From the NCBI RefSeq assembly GCF_008704715.1, contig NZ_CP023689.1:2294001-2358000 (forward strand): 64,000 bases of DNA, written 5' to 3'. The notes under the pieces are model-generated. The model searched no databases. It saw nothing but the letters and a program-made list of their open reading frames with translations, and had not been told where the DNA came from. Positions 44,226 through 58,024 of this stretch are shown here, one piece after another. Source of the stretch: Streptomyces chartreusis (GTDB lineage: Bacteria > Actinomycetota > Actinomycetes > Streptomycetales > Streptomycetaceae). Position 1 is the stretch's first letter; every line of letters begins with the position of its first letter. The position numbers were made by a program, and so were the translations under genes.

Positions 44226-45347
44226 TCAGTCGACCACGACCAGCTCGCGGGTCGTGTCGTTGAGGCGCCGGCCGCCGTCCTCGGTGACCGTCACGATGTC
44301 CTCGATCCGTACTCCGAAGCGGCCCGGCAGATAGACGCCGGGCTCCACGGAGAAGCACATGCCGGGCACGAGTGGCTGCTCCTCGCCCTCGATCATGTAC
44401 GGCGGCTCGTGCGTGGTGACGCCGATGCCGTGCCCGGTGCGGTGGATGAAGTACTCGCCGTACCCGGCGTCCGCGATGACCGCGCGGGCGGCCCGGTCGA
44501 CCTCCTGGCAGGCGACGCCGGGCCGCACCGCCCGGAAGCCGGCCTCCTGGGCCTCGCGGACCAGGTCGTGGACCCGGCGCTCCTCCTCGGTGGGTTCACC
44601 GACGTGGACCGTGCGGGAGGTGTCGGAGCCGTAGCCGTCCTTCAGGCCGCCGAAGTCGAGGACGACCATGTCGCCGTCCTCGATCAGCCGGTCGCCGACC
44701 TCGTGGTGCGGGTTGGCGCCGTTGGGCCCGGACGCGACGATCGTGAAATCGACCTGCGAGTGGCCGAAGCGGCGCAGCAGCCCGGCGAGGTCGGCGCCCA
44801 CCTCGGACTCGCGGCGCCCGCCGAAGCGCACCTTGCGGATCTCCTCGAACGCGGCGTCGGCGGCGGCCCCCGCGGCGGCCAGCAGCTGGAGCTCGGCGGC
44901 GTCCTTGACCGCGCGCAGCATCGGCAGGGCGTCGGTGAGGGAGGCGTACGAGGTGCCGGGCAGCGCCCGCTGGAGTGCCAGCAGGTGCATCGCCCAGGCG
45001 TTGTCGCTGATGCCGAACCGGCCGCTCGCGTCGAGGAGGGCGGCGGTGGCGGCGTAGGGGTCCTTGCCGTCGGTCCAGTCGCGCAGGGTCAGGCCGGGCG
45101 CGCCGGACGCCTTCGCGGCGTCGGGGGCCTCCAGGGCGGGGACGACGAGCACGGGGTCCCGGCCGGGGACGAGGACCAGCAGGGTGAGCCGCTCGGTCTC
45201 GGCGGTGGGCGCGTAGCCGGTGAGCCAGATCAGGTCCGGGCCGGGTGCCACCAGGAGCCCGGCGAGGCCCGCGTCGGCGGCCGCCCGCGCGGCGCGCTCC
45301 ATACGGGTCCGGTAGTCGTCCGCGGTGAAGGGTGCGGTGCCGGTCAT
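44226..45347 (-). CDS. M24 family metallopeptidase (Xaa-Pro aminopeptidase/dipeptidase-like)
   Basis: This 373-residue creatinase-fold enzyme has the five metal ligands of M24: D in VVLDFGG, D in GYGSDTSRT, H in RTGHGIG, E in FSVEPGVY and E in VRIEDIV. An N-terminal domain of about 150 residues precedes them. ATG 45347 follows AGGGAGG. The substrate is probably dipeptides or oligopeptides with proline at position two. It is convergent with nothing; the PDZ/LysE genes are on the same strand upstream. Confidence 0.9.
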   Translation of the reverse strand: MTGTAPFTADDYRTRMERAARAAADAGLAGLLVAPGPDLIWLTGYAPTAETERLTLLVLVPGRDPVLVVPALEAPDAAKASGAPGLTLRDWTDGKDPYAATAALLDASGRFGISDNAWAMHLLALQRALPGTSYASLTDALPMLRAVKDAAELQLLAAAGAAADAAFEEIRKVRFGGRRESEVGADLAGLLRRFGHSQVDFTIVASGPNGANPHHEVGDRLIEDGDMVVLDFGGLKDGYGSDTSRTVHVGEPTEEERRVHDLVREAQEAGFRAVRPGVACQEVDRAARAVIADAGYGEYFIHRTGHGIGVTTHEPPYMIEGEEQPLVPGMCFSVEPGVYLPGRFGVRIEDIVTVTEDGGRRLNDTTRELVVVD

Positions 45348-45454
45348 CCGGGCCTCCCTGGGCGCTGATAGGGACTACGGGCAGCATCCTGCCCGGACGC
45401 AGGGGGCGGCGCGAGCCGGTCGGCGGGACCGGCGGGCGGCTGCTGCGGCACGGC

Positions 45455-46075
45455 TCAGCCCTCCAGCGCCATGCGGACGCCGAGGAGCAGCAGCACACCG
45501 CCGGAGACCTGCTCCAGACGGCGGCGCACGCCCGCGCGGGACAGCACGGACTTCAGCCTGCCCACGAACCACACGTACAGGCCGTAGTAGCCGACCTCGT
45601 AGACCGCCCAGAGCGCCGCGAGGCCGACCATGGCCGGCAGGTGCGGGGCGCCCTCCGGCACGAACTGCGGCAGGAAGGACATCGCGAAGACGGCCGCCTT
45701 GGGGTTGGCGAGGTTGAGCAGCAGCCCGCCGCGGTAGGAGTGCCAGCCGCTCTTCGGCGCGCCTTCCCGGACGCCGTCGTCGGCATCCTTGCCGCGGCGG
45801 GCCTGCCGCAGCGCCTGGATGCCGAAGCCGACGAGGACGACCGCGCCGACGACCCGCATCACGTCGTACGCCACCTCGGACGCGGTCAGCAGCGCGGTCA
45901 GGCCGAACGCGGCGACCACGCCCCAGATGAAGACGCCGGTCTCGTTGCCCAGCACGGTCAGGAAGCCGGAGCGCCTGCTGTGCAGCGACTGCTTGATGAT
46001 CAGCACCGTGCTCGGGCCGGGCGAGGCGGCGATGAGGGTGCACGCCCCCAGGAAGGCGAGGAGAGTGGTCGGCAT
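45455..46075 (-). CDS. LysE/RhtB family amino acid exporter
   Basis: This 206-residue membrane protein has six TM helices. The signature ASPGPSTVLIIKQSLHSRRSGFLTVLGNETG near the N-terminus is the RhtB/LysE motif. The likely substrate is an amino acid or homoserine lactone-like compound. ATG 46075; the RBS is weak. Confidence 0.9.
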   Translation of the reverse strand: MPTTLLAFLGACTLIAASPGPSTVLIIKQSLHSRRSGFLTVLGNETGVFIWGVVAAFGLTALLTASEVAYDVMRVVGAVVLVGFGIQALRQARRGKDADDGVREGAPKSGWHSYRGGLLLNLANPKAAVFAMSFLPQFVPEGAPHLPAMVGLAALWAVYEVGYYGLYVWFVGRLKSVLSRAGVRRRLEQVSGGVLLLLGVRMALEG

Positions 46076-46147
46076 GGGGGCATCGTGGCCCTGCCGGCGG
46101 AACGGGACCAGTGGTTTTCACGGACTCCCGGACGCACGCGGGGGCGC

Positions 46148-46732
46148 TCAGGTGACGACGCCGGGCACCACCGTCAGCTCTTGGTGGACGCCGCCGCGAT
46201 GGCGCACCGTCAGGGTGACCCGGTCGCCCGGACGGGAGCGGGCGACGGCTCGCGCGAGGTCGGCGGCGGAGTCGAGGCGGGTCCTCCCGAACGCGAGGAG
46301 CACATCGCCCCTGACCAGGCCCGCCGAGTACCCGGGCCCGGGAACGTGCACGCCGACGACCTGGGCACCCCGCCTGTCGTCCACGGCTTCCACGCCCAGG
46401 GTCGCGACGACGGCCGGGGACGGCGTGGCGGACGGTGGGGTCGAGGACCCGGGGTGCGCGGAGGTGGCCGGGTCTGCGGGCGCGCCCGGCCGGGCCTGCT
46501 TCTGAAGTTCGGCGAGTCGGCTCATGCCGATCACCGTGGCCCCGAGCGTGCCCAGTCCGACCCCGCTCAGGACCAGGACCGCCCCGGCCAGCAGGGCGCA
46601 CAACAGGGTCGTGAGCCGTCGGCCCCGGCGCCGGGGCGCGGCATGCGGACGCCGCACTCCGGGTTCGGTCGTCTCGCTCTCGGCGGGCCCCTGACCAGGC
46701 ATGGGCTTGGGTCGCAACACAGTCTGTTCCAT
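46148..46732 (-). CDS. PDZ-domain membrane protein
   Basis: This 194-residue protein has a basic cytoplasmic tail, one TM helix at about residues 42-70 (TTLLCALLAGAVLVLSGVG), a Pro/Ser/Ala-rich linker and a C-terminal PDZ domain (GYSAGLVRGDVLLAFGRTRL, then GDRVTLTVRHRG). It resembles HtrA without its protease domain. ATG 46732 follows GGAGGCG. It may bind C-terminal tails of extracytoplasmic proteins. No protease is encoded alongside. Confidence 0.85.
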   Translation of the reverse strand: MEQTVLRPKPMPGQGPAESETTEPGVRRPHAAPRRRGRRLTTLLCALLAGAVLVLSGVGLGTLGATVIGMSRLAELQKQARPGAPADPATSAHPGSSTPPSATPSPAVVATLGVEAVDDRRGAQVVGVHVPGPGYSAGLVRGDVLLAFGRTRLDSAADLARAVARSRPGDRVTLTVRHRGGVHQELTVVPGVVT

Positions 46733-46826
46733 CGGATCGCCTCCGGCTGGTGACTACCCTTCGCCCCGGCGCACAACGAGCCACGATCGAGTGAGACTGA
46801 CCAGTGGTCAGGAACGGGAAGTCCCT

Positions 46827-47768
46827 TTACTCAGAGGCACCAGGGGTTCGGGATAGCCCGCCTCGGGTCGGCGTGGGGCTCGCGAGGGCCGGTGCCGCGG
46901 CGGGCGTGGGCGGTACCAGTACGTCCGTCAGCATCGCCGCCGCTCCCCTCGGCGCTCCCGTGTGCACGAGTTCCGTGCGGTGCACCACCCGGGGCTCGGT
47001 GACGGGGACGGGGACCGTGCCGGGCACGTCCACAGCCGCCGAGCGGGGCAGCAGGGTCAGGCCGTGGCCGGCCGCCGCGAGGGCGGTGAGGGTGCGCACG
47101 TCGGTGCCGTCGCAGCGCAGGGCCGGGCGGAAGCCGTGGCCGCCGTTCGCGGCTCGCAGGTGCGCGAGCGGCAACCCGGTGTCGGGGGCGTCGAGCCAGC
47201 GGGCGTCGGCCAGGTCGCCGAGGCGCAGGCCGGTGCGGCGGGCGAGCGGGTGGGTGGCGGGCAGCAGGACGCAGACCGGCTCCTCGGCGATGCCGTGCGT
47301 GGTCAGCGGGGCAACGTCGGGCAGGCGCAACGGGTCGCTGGGGGCGGCCAGGCCGTCGACGAGGCCGAGGTCGGCCGTGCCGGTGGCGACGGCCGCCGGG
47401 ACGTCGTCCCGGGGCAGCACGCGCAGCGTCACGCCGGACGCCGGGAGCGCGGCGAGGACAAGCGGGCCGAGCGCCGTCGGCGTGGTCGCGAGCGTCAGCC
47501 CGTGGTCGGGCGCGGCCGCCATCCGTACGACGTCCGCGCGTGCCGCGTCCAGGCGCAGCAGCAGGGGTCCCGCGTGTTCGAGGAGCCGCTCGCCGGCCGC
47601 CGTGGGTGCGACGGGACGGCGGGTCAGCAGAGGTGCGCCGAGGTCCTGTTCGAGCGCGGCGATGTGCTGGGACACCGCCGACTGGGTGTAGCCCAGTTCG
47701 CGGGCGGCTTCGGAGAAGGAGGCGAGGCGGGCGACGGTGACGTAGGTGCGCAGCAGGTGCGGGTCCAT
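46827..47768 (-). CDS. LysR family transcriptional regulator
   Basis: This 313-residue LysR protein has HTH ASFSEAARELGYTQSAVSQHIAAL (about 18-41) and a C-terminal effector domain. ATG 47768 gives MDPHLLRTYV, the normal start; the upstream in-frame extension is not family-like. It is divergent from the GATase-like gene 94 bases away, which it probably controls. Confidence 0.9.
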   Translation of the reverse strand: MDPHLLRTYVTVARLASFSEAARELGYTQSAVSQHIAALEQDLGAPLLTRRPVAPTAAGERLLEHAGPLLLRLDAARADVVRMAAAPDHGLTLATTPTALGPLVLAALPASGVTLRVLPRDDVPAAVATGTADLGLVDGLAAPSDPLRLPDVAPLTTHGIAEEPVCVLLPATHPLARRTGLRLGDLADARWLDAPDTGLPLAHLRAANGGHGFRPALRCDGTDVRTLTALAAAGHGLTLLPRSAAVDVPGTVPVPVTEPRVVHRTELVHTGAPRGAAAMLTDVLVPPTPAAAPALASPTPTRGGLSRTPGASE

Positions 47769-47862
47769 GGCGGACAGCATCCCGTATCCATCAGCGGTGC
47801 TTATCGAGCGTGCAGAAATCATCGTTGGACGTGAACTCGGGGGCCCGCCCAGGATGAGGGGC

Positions 47863-48597
47863 ATGACGAACTCCACCGCTCGGACGGCCAGACTCGCCCT
47901 GGTCGGGGACCGCTCCCCCAACGTCGCCTCGCACACGCGGGTACCGCTTCTGCTGAACGCCCTCGCCGAACGCGACCGGCTGCACCTCGACGCCTACTGG
48001 ATCCCCTCGCAGGATGCCGAGGCCGAGGACGCGGTGCGCGGCTTCGACGCCGTGTGGGTGCTGCCGGGCAGCCCCTACCGCAGCGAGGCGGGGGTGCTGG
48101 CCGCCGTCCGCACCGCGCGCGAGGAGGGCATCCCGTTCCTCGGCACGTGCGGCGGCTTCCAGCACGCGCTCCTCGAATACGCCCGTCATGTGTGCGGGCT
48201 GACGCGGGTCGCCCATGCCGAGAACGACCCCGACGCCGACGACTTCCTCATCGAGCCCCTCGCCTGCTCGCTGGTGGGCCACGAGGCGGTCGTACGGATC
48301 GAGCCCGGTTCGCTGGCCCAGGCGGCGATCGGCTCGGAACGGACCGTCGAGCGGTACTTCTGCGCCTACGGCCCCTCACGCCACCTCGACACCCTGCGCG
48401 CGCACGGCTTGCGCTTCACCGGCCACGACGAGGACGGTCATGTCCGGATCGCCGAACTGCCAGGTCACCCCTTCTTCCTGGCCACGCTGTTCCAGCCGGA
48501 GCTGTCCGGCGACGGCTCGCGCCCGCACCCGGTCGTGCGGGCGCTGGCGCGAGCCGCGGTCGAGCACGCGGCGCGGGAGGCCGGCATGCGCGCGTGA
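47863..48597 (+). CDS. CTP synthase C-terminal region-related (class I GATase-like) protein
   Basis: This 244-residue protein resembles the glutaminase half of CTP synthase. VWVLPGSPYRSEAGVL precedes GTCGGFQHALLEYAR, whose C96 is in the nucleophile-elbow position. In some bacteria the family is annotated as related (seleno)protein with Sec at this site; here it is Cys. The catalytic His appears in the PFFLATLFQPELSGDG region as HPFF rather than a clean H-x-E, so glutaminase activity is unsure. No synthetase domain adjoins. ATG 47863 has GAGG upstream. Confidence 0.82.
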   Translation: MTNSTARTARLALVGDRSPNVASHTRVPLLLNALAERDRLHLDAYWIPSQDAEAEDAVRGFDAVWVLPGSPYRSEAGVLAAVRTAREEGIPFLGTCGGFQHALLEYARHVCGLTRVAHAENDPDADDFLIEPLACSLVGHEAVVRIEPGSLAQAAIGSERTVERYFCAYGPSRHLDTLRAHGLRFTGHDEDGHVRIAELPGHPFFLATLFQPELSGDGSRPHPVVRALARAAVEHAAREAGMRA

Positions 48598-48650
48598 CGT
48601 GCGAATAGCGTCACGCGCGCGTTGGGCTTCTGCCGGCCGGTCCCCTGCCG

Positions 48651-50540
48651 TCAGCCCGTGTGGCCCGCCCCGTGGCCCTCGTGGCCGCCGTGACCGGCGC
48701 CGTGGTCGAACTTCAGGGCCTCCGGGGGCATGACGACGAAGGGCCGCATCATGCCCATGTCCTCGTGTTCGAGGAGGTGGCAGTGGTACATGAACCGGCC
48801 GTACGCCCCGTCGAACTTGCCCATGACGCGCAGGATCTGGTTCCCCGGCACCCGGAAGACGTCCTTGTGGCCCAGCTCGTTGGGCGCCAGCGGGATCGTG
48901 GTGCCGGCGTCGTGGCGGATCGGGCTGCGGGTGCCGCCGATCGCCGGGTCGAAGCCGGAGACATCGTAGGCGTCCCGGCCGAGCAGCTGGAAGTCCGCCA
49001 GGTGGATGTGCATGGGGTGGACGATCGGCGCGAGGTTGAGGAAGCTCCACTGCTCGTGGCTGCCCTCGGCGATGGTGAAGCCCAGGCCGTCGTTGAACGT
49101 CCGGGCGGTGCGCCGGTAGGTCTTGGTCCTCCCGTCCGCTCCGGTGACCTGGATGACGCCCTCGGTGGGGACCTGGATGTCGCCCGGGTTCTGGACCTCC
49201 GTCATCTCCCAGATCTCCGGGTGACCCCCGCCGCCCTTGGTGGCGGGCGGGGTGAGGACGATCAGCCGGTGGCCGTGCTCGATGTCGTGCGTGAGCCGGC
49301 GGAAGGAGCCGGAGAGCACCTCGGGCAGTTCGAAGGTGTCCGTCTCGCAGCTCTCGCGGACCCGGAACTCCATGACCGCCGGATAGCGCACGTCACCTGC
49401 CGGGTCGGAGACGCCCGGCGGCTGGTTGCGGCCCTTGTTGACCAGGCGGAGCCGCCCTCCCGCGAGGCCGCGGAAGTCGACGAGCAGATCGAAGCGCTCG
49501 GCCGGCGCCGCGGTCAGGGTGGGCAGCGCGCCGTCGAAGTCGACCGGGACGGGACGCGGCAGCAGCCCGCCGTCGCTGCCGATCTGGTGGACGATGCCCG
49601 GGACCGGGTTGTCGTCCTCGTCGACCAGGACGAGGTCGTAGATCCGCGCGTTGGACGCGTTGACCAGCCGGAAGCGGTACCAGGCGTCGTCCACGTCGGC
49701 GTACGGCCAGATGCGGCCGTTGACCGTGTTGTACGGGCCGCTGAACGGGATGGAGACCGGCTTGCCCGTCTCCGGGTTCTGCTGCTGGACGATCAGCGTC
49801 TTGTGCAGCAGCCGTCCGTTGAGCCGGCCGTCCTCGTCGGTGTCGAGGTTGCGGTCGGCGAGCAGCAGCGGGATCTCCCGCTCCCCGCACGGCAGATGGA
49901 GGGCGTCCTCCTCGTCGTCACGGACGAGGTAGGTGCCGTACAGGCCCGTCATCACGTTCCACCGGGTGATGTTCATGGCGTGGTCGTGGTACCACCACTG
50001 GACCGCCTGGTGGTCGTTCGGGTACTCGGAGAGCTGGGCGTCTCCGAAGCCGACCGCGTTGTCCGCCCAGCCGTCGTTGCCGCCGCCCGTCTGCGCGCCG
50101 TGCAGATGGGTGACCGACCAGGCGGGCAGCGCGGCGACGTCCTTGTTCGGCTCGACGCCCTCGCGGCCGGGCTCGGTGGTGGACTGCGGGCGGCCGTCGG
50201 CGCGCAGCGGCACCTCCACCGAGGTGACCGGGTACTCGCTGTCCTTGGGAATGCGGTTGGTCCAGGCGATGCGGACGCGCTGTCCGCGCCGCACCTCGAT
50301 GGTCGGGCCCGGCACCTGGCCGTCGTATCCCCACATCAGGGTCGGCGGCAGCTGCGGGTGCAGGCGCACCCAGGCCGGGCGTAAGGCGATCTCGGTCTCG
50401 TGCAGGACGTCGTCGGAGGCCGGGCGCAGGACGGGCGGGACGGGCAGTGGGGCCATGTACGGCGTGAGTTCGCCGGTGCCGAGCTGCTCCTCCTCCGGCT
50501 TCCTGTCGCTGTCCGTGAGCCTCTCGATGATGTCGGTCAA
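48651..50540 (-). CDS. Multicopper oxidase, phenoxazinone synthase/bilirubin oxidase type
   Basis: This 629-residue laccase-like oxidase has the four copper motifs [23 protein letters not shown] and [13 protein letters not shown]. The organisation is closest to Streptomyces phenoxazinone synthase. No signal peptide is visible, so it may be cytoplasmic. The start is TTG 50540 with GGGGGTG upstream. The C-terminal 19 residues are His/Gly-rich ([16 protein letters not shown]), a likely extra metal-binding tail. It would couple oxidation of aminophenols or Cu+ to reduction of oxygen to water. Confidence 0.9.
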   Translation of the reverse strand: MTDIIERLTDSDRKPEEEQLGTGELTPYMAPLPVPPVLRPASDDVLHETEIALRPAWVRLHPQLPPTLMWGYDGQVPGPTIEVRRGQRVRIAWTNRIPKDSEYPVTSVEVPLRADGRPQSTTEPGREGVEPNKDVAALPAWSVTHLHGAQTGGGNDGWADNAVGFGDAQLSEYPNDHQAVQWWYHDHAMNITRWNVMTGLYGTYLVRDDEEDALHLPCGEREIPLLLADRNLDTDEDGRLNGRLLHKTLIVQQQNPETGKPVSIPFSGPYNTVNGRIWPYADVDDAWYRFRLVNASNARIYDLVLVDEDDNPVPGIVHQIGSDGGLLPRPVPVDFDGALPTLTAAPAERFDLLVDFRGLAGGRLRLVNKGRNQPPGVSDPAGDVRYPAVMEFRVRESCETDTFELPEVLSGSFRRLTHDIEHGHRLIVLTPPATKGGGGHPEIWEMTEVQNPGDIQVPTEGVIQVTGADGRTKTYRRTARTFNDGLGFTIAEGSHEQWSFLNLAPIVHPMHIHLADFQLLGRDAYDVSGFDPAIGGTRSPIRHDAGTTIPLAPNELGHKDVFRVPGNQILRVMGKFDGAYGRFMYHCHLLEHEDMGMMRPFVVMPPEALKFDHGAGHGGHEGHGAGHTG

Positions 50541-50702
50541 GGTCGAACACCCCCGTGTTCTCGTTGTCTGTTCCCCTCACCCCAGAAGACTCCCGCCGCA
50601 CCGTCGAAGTTCCCTGAATATCCCGTTCCGGACGGAAAGTTTCGGAAACGGCATCCGGAGGCGGGAAGTCCGTTGTCAGTGAGGGCTGTTACGTTCTGTG
50701 AC

Positions 50703-55219
<4,517 letters not shown>

Positions 55220-55256
55220 GGCTGTCCCTGGGCGGAGGTGGTAGGGGGCGTACGGG

Positions 55257-56105
55257 TCATCCGGTCGTCGTCCTCCCCCGGCCGACGAGGCGCTTCTCGA
55301 CCGCCAGCAGGCCGGTGTTGAGGAGATGACCGAGGGCACCGAGCAGGACCAGCGCCGCCCAGACGGTGAGCAGGTCTGAGCGGGACTGGGCGTCGGTGAG
55401 CGTGAAGCCGATGCCGTTGGCGGTGCCGGGGAGCAGTTCCGAGAAGACCATGAGGATGAGGGAGAGGGAGAGGCTCAGGCGCAGTCCGGCGAAGATGCGG
55501 GGCAGCGCGGAGGGCAGGATCAGGAAGCGGAGCCGTTCGAGTGGGGTGAGGCGCAGGACGGCGGCGACCTCGATGCGCAGCGGGTCGGTGTGGCGGGCCC
55601 CTTCGGCCGTGTTGATCAGCACCGGCCAGACGGCGCTGAGGACGATCGAGGCGATCTGCATGGGCGTACCGAAGTCGAGGATCACGACGAAGACGGGGAC
55701 GAGGGCGGGCGGCGGGACGGCTCGGGCGAATTGCAGAACGGGGTCGCACAGGGCGTACACGCGCCGCGAGCGGCCGATCGCGATGCCGAGAGCGATCCCG
55801 GCGACGGCGGCGACGCAGAACCCGGCGGCCATCCGCCCGAGGCTGGGCAGGATGTTCCCGACGGCCTCCTCGGTGAGGAACACGTGCCGGACGGGCCCGG
55901 AGAACCAGAGATCGACGGCGTGCCGGGCGATCTCCACGGGCGGCGGGAAGTACACGCTGCCATGCGCCCGGGCCGCCAACTGCCAGACGGTGACGGCCGC
56001 CGCGAGCACGGACCAGCGGAGCAGGGCGTGCCGCGCGGCGACGGAGCCCGCGGTGTGACCCGCGCGCCCCGGACCCCGCGGCGGCACCTTCGCCCGCGCC
56101 GTCAC
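55257..56105 (-). CDS. ABC transporter permease (second of pair)
   Basis: This 282-residue permease has an N-terminal polar tail, about six TM segments and the EAA-like loop DPLRIEVAAVLRLTPLERLRFLILPSALP. GTG 56105 is chosen since GGGAGG lies seven bases upstream; ATG 56120 is an alternative. The start region lies in an 18-base triplicated repeat with the end of the first permease gene. Confidence 0.85.
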   Translation of the reverse strand: MTARAKVPPRGPGRAGHTAGSVAARHALLRWSVLAAAVTVWQLAARAHGSVYFPPPVEIARHAVDLWFSGPVRHVFLTEEAVGNILPSLGRMAAGFCVAAVAGIALGIAIGRSRRVYALCDPVLQFARAVPPPALVPVFVVILDFGTPMQIASIVLSAVWPVLINTAEGARHTDPLRIEVAAVLRLTPLERLRFLILPSALPRIFAGLRLSLSLSLILMVFSELLPGTANGIGFTLTDAQSRSDLLTVWAALVLLGALGHLLNTGLLAVEKRLVGRGRTTTG

Positions 56106-56162
56106 CCGACCTCCCGCCATCCCGCCGTCACCCGACCTCCCGCCGTCACCCGACCTCCCGCC
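56101..56162. repeat. Three copies of an 18-base stop/RBS/start junction
   Basis: GTCACCCGACCTCCCGCC occurs exactly at 56101-56118, 56127-56144 and 56145-56162. On the gene strand each copy reads GGCGGGAGGTCGGGTGAC, which is an RBS plus GTG start and also a TGA stop. The first copy read ends the upstream permease (TGA 56148-56146). Only the last supplies the in-frame GTG 56105. Confidence 0.9.
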
Positions 56163-56925
56163 GGCCCGGCGTCCACGGAAACAGCCTTCGCTCCCCCCAC
56201 ACCAGCGCCCCGTTGATGACCAGCCCGAGCGCCCCCGCCCACACCACGCCCGCCAGCACGTCCCGGGTGCCGTCGGTGGCCAGGCCCGCCTGGGCGATGA
56301 AGATGCCGAGGCCCTCGCCGAAGCCGGAGAGGATCTCCGTGGCGACGGCCAGGATGAGGGCGATCGCGGCCGAGATGCGGATGCCGGCGGCGATGAAGGG
56401 TGCCGTGCCCGGCAGTTCGACGCGGAGCAGGACGGCGAGGCGGCCGAAGCCGAAGGCGCGCAGCGTGTCCTTGGCGAGGGGGTCGGTCTCGCCGAGGCCG
56501 TAGACGGTGTTGAAGAGGATCGGCCAGATCGACGCGTACGTCACCAGCGCGACCTTGGTCTCGGTGCCCGAGCCGAGCAGCAGGGAGACCAGGGGGATCA
56601 GCGCGACGGACGGCAGCGGCCGTAGGAACTCGACGATCGCGCGTGCGGCGGCGTCGACGACCGGCACGCTTCCGAGGACCAGGCCGACCGGGACGGCGAT
56701 GGCGACGGCCAGCGCGAGCCCGAGCGCCCAGGCCCGGAGCGTGGCGGCGATGCCGTCGAGGAAGACGGAGTCGCCCGCCAGCTCCACGGCCCGCGCGAGG
56801 ACCTCCGAGGCGGGTGGGAGATGGCTGCGCCGCACCAGTCCGGCGCGGGAGACGGCCTCGCAGGCTCCGACGGCGAGCAGCACCCCCAGAGCGCCGAGGA
56901 CGACCTGTTCCTGACGGGCCCTCAC
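56146..56925 (-). CDS. ABC transporter permease (first of pair)
   Basis: This 259-residue permease starts at GTG 56925, two bases after... the lipoprotein stop region (TGA 56929-56927), without an intervening gap. It has six TM segments and the EAA loop DPLAKDTLRAFGFGRLAVLLRVELPGTAP. The C-terminus ends inside the triplicated junction. Nitrate/sulfonate-type systems usually have one permease gene; two suggests a heterodimer. Confidence 0.88.
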   Translation of the reverse strand: MRARQEQVVLGALGVLLAVGACEAVSRAGLVRRSHLPPASEVLARAVELAGDSVFLDGIAATLRAWALGLALAVAIAVPVGLVLGSVPVVDAAARAIVEFLRPLPSVALIPLVSLLLGSGTETKVALVTYASIWPILFNTVYGLGETDPLAKDTLRAFGFGRLAVLLRVELPGTAPFIAAGIRISAAIALILAVATEILSGFGEGLGIFIAQAGLATDGTRDVLAGVVWAGALGLVINGALVWGERRLFPWTPGRREVG

Positions 56926-56926
56926 G

Positions 56927-57901
56927 TCACTTGACCAGCAGCGTCGCCGGATCGATCGGCTTCTTCAGCATCCCCTGCTTCTCCATCAGGTCGGTGAGCC
57001 GGGTGAGCTGCGTGGCGTCCATGACGGGCGGGAAGACGGGCAGGTCGATCGACTCGGCCTGCTCCTTGGTCACCTTGGTGTAGGTCGGCAGGGTGTCCCG
57101 CACGACGGAGGGGTCCTTCTCGGCGATCTCCACGGCCGCCCTGATGGCCCGCTGGAACGCGGCCAGGGTCTTGCCGTGTCCGTCGGTGTAGTCCCCGGTG
57201 CTGATGTAGCCGCTGAGCGGGATGGCCTCCACCGGTGCCGAGGCGCCGTCGACGAGGACCCTGGCCTTCAGCTCGTCCTGGATGGCGCTGTCGTAGGGCT
57301 CGACCGCGTGCACGGCGTCGACCTGCCCCTTGTCGAGGGCGGCGCCCATCTGCGGGAAGGGGATCGCCCGGTAGTCGGGCCTGCCCACGCCCTGTTTCTC
57401 AAGGATCTCGTCGAAGGTGAGCGACTGGACGTTGTTCAGGACGTTGACCGCGAGCTTCTTGCCCGCGAGGTCGGCGACGGTCTTGATGTCCGAGTCCTCC
57501 GGCACCAGGACATCCATCATGCGCGGCGCCGCCCTGATCGCCTCGGCGACGATCCGGATGTCGAGGGTGCCCTTCTCGTGGGCCTGGAGATAGGTCACGT
57601 AGTTCGCACTGGCGACCATGTCGATCTGCCCCTTGGCCAGGGCCGGCAACGCCTGGAGGCTCTGCTGGATCTGCTGGATCCGGACGTCCAGGCCCTCCTT
57701 CTCGAACAGGCCGCGGTCCCGGGCGATGTAGAGGGCGGCACAGTCGACGAGGGGCAGGGCCGCCACCGTGACGGTCTCCCGCCCGCCGGTCCCGGACGAG
57801 GAGTCCCCGTCGTCGCCGCAGGCCGTGGCGGCCATCAGCATGAGGCCGGCCGCGGCTGCCGCCGCAGTCCTCGTTCCCGAGCGCAATTGACGTAACGGCA
57901 T
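56927..57901 (-). CDS. ABC transporter solute-binding lipoprotein (NMT1/SsuA-like)
   Basis: This 324-residue lipoprotein has a signal peptide with lipobox TAC (C28) and an NMT1-like body (ALPLVDCAALYIARDRGLF, then QIDMVASANYVTY). These bind thiamine precursors, nitrate or sulfonates; the ligand is open. Upstream, two TCATGA palindromes (57906-57911 and 57928-57933) lie in the promoter region shared with the divergent P450 gene. Confidence 0.88.
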   Translation of the reverse strand: MPLRQLRSGTRTAAAAAAGLMLMAATACGDDGDSSSGTGGRETVTVAALPLVDCAALYIARDRGLFEKEGLDVRIQQIQQSLQALPALAKGQIDMVASANYVTYLQAHEKGTLDIRIVAEAIRAAPRMMDVLVPEDSDIKTVADLAGKKLAVNVLNNVQSLTFDEILEKQGVGRPDYRAIPFPQMGAALDKGQVDAVHAVEPYDSAIQDELKARVLVDGASAPVEAIPLSGYISTGDYTDGHGKTLAAFQRAIRAAVEIAEKDPSVVRDTLPTYTKVTKEQAESIDLPVFPPVMDATQLTRLTDLMEKQGMLKKPIDPATLLVK

Positions 57902-58024
57902 GGCGTCATGACTAGCAAGAATTTGTCATGATCACCACATGCGGCACGGTGATGTACACAGTCCGCACACCGACCCGGACGAGTCCGTCTGTCGGTCTTC
58001 ACCGGTATGCGTCACCTTGGTCAC

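Noticed and set aside
50624..50653. Imperfect hairpin before the 50703 gene (CCGTTCCGGA facing TTTCGGAAACGG)
   Set aside because: Needs a bulge and lies in a divergent promoter region; structure too weak to call a terminator or riboswitch.
57902..58024. Second sulfur-type leader peptide before the NMT1/SsuA-like importer
   Set aside because: I read the upstream strand and found no RHVDL-type short ORF; ATGs there stop after two codons or run into long shadows.
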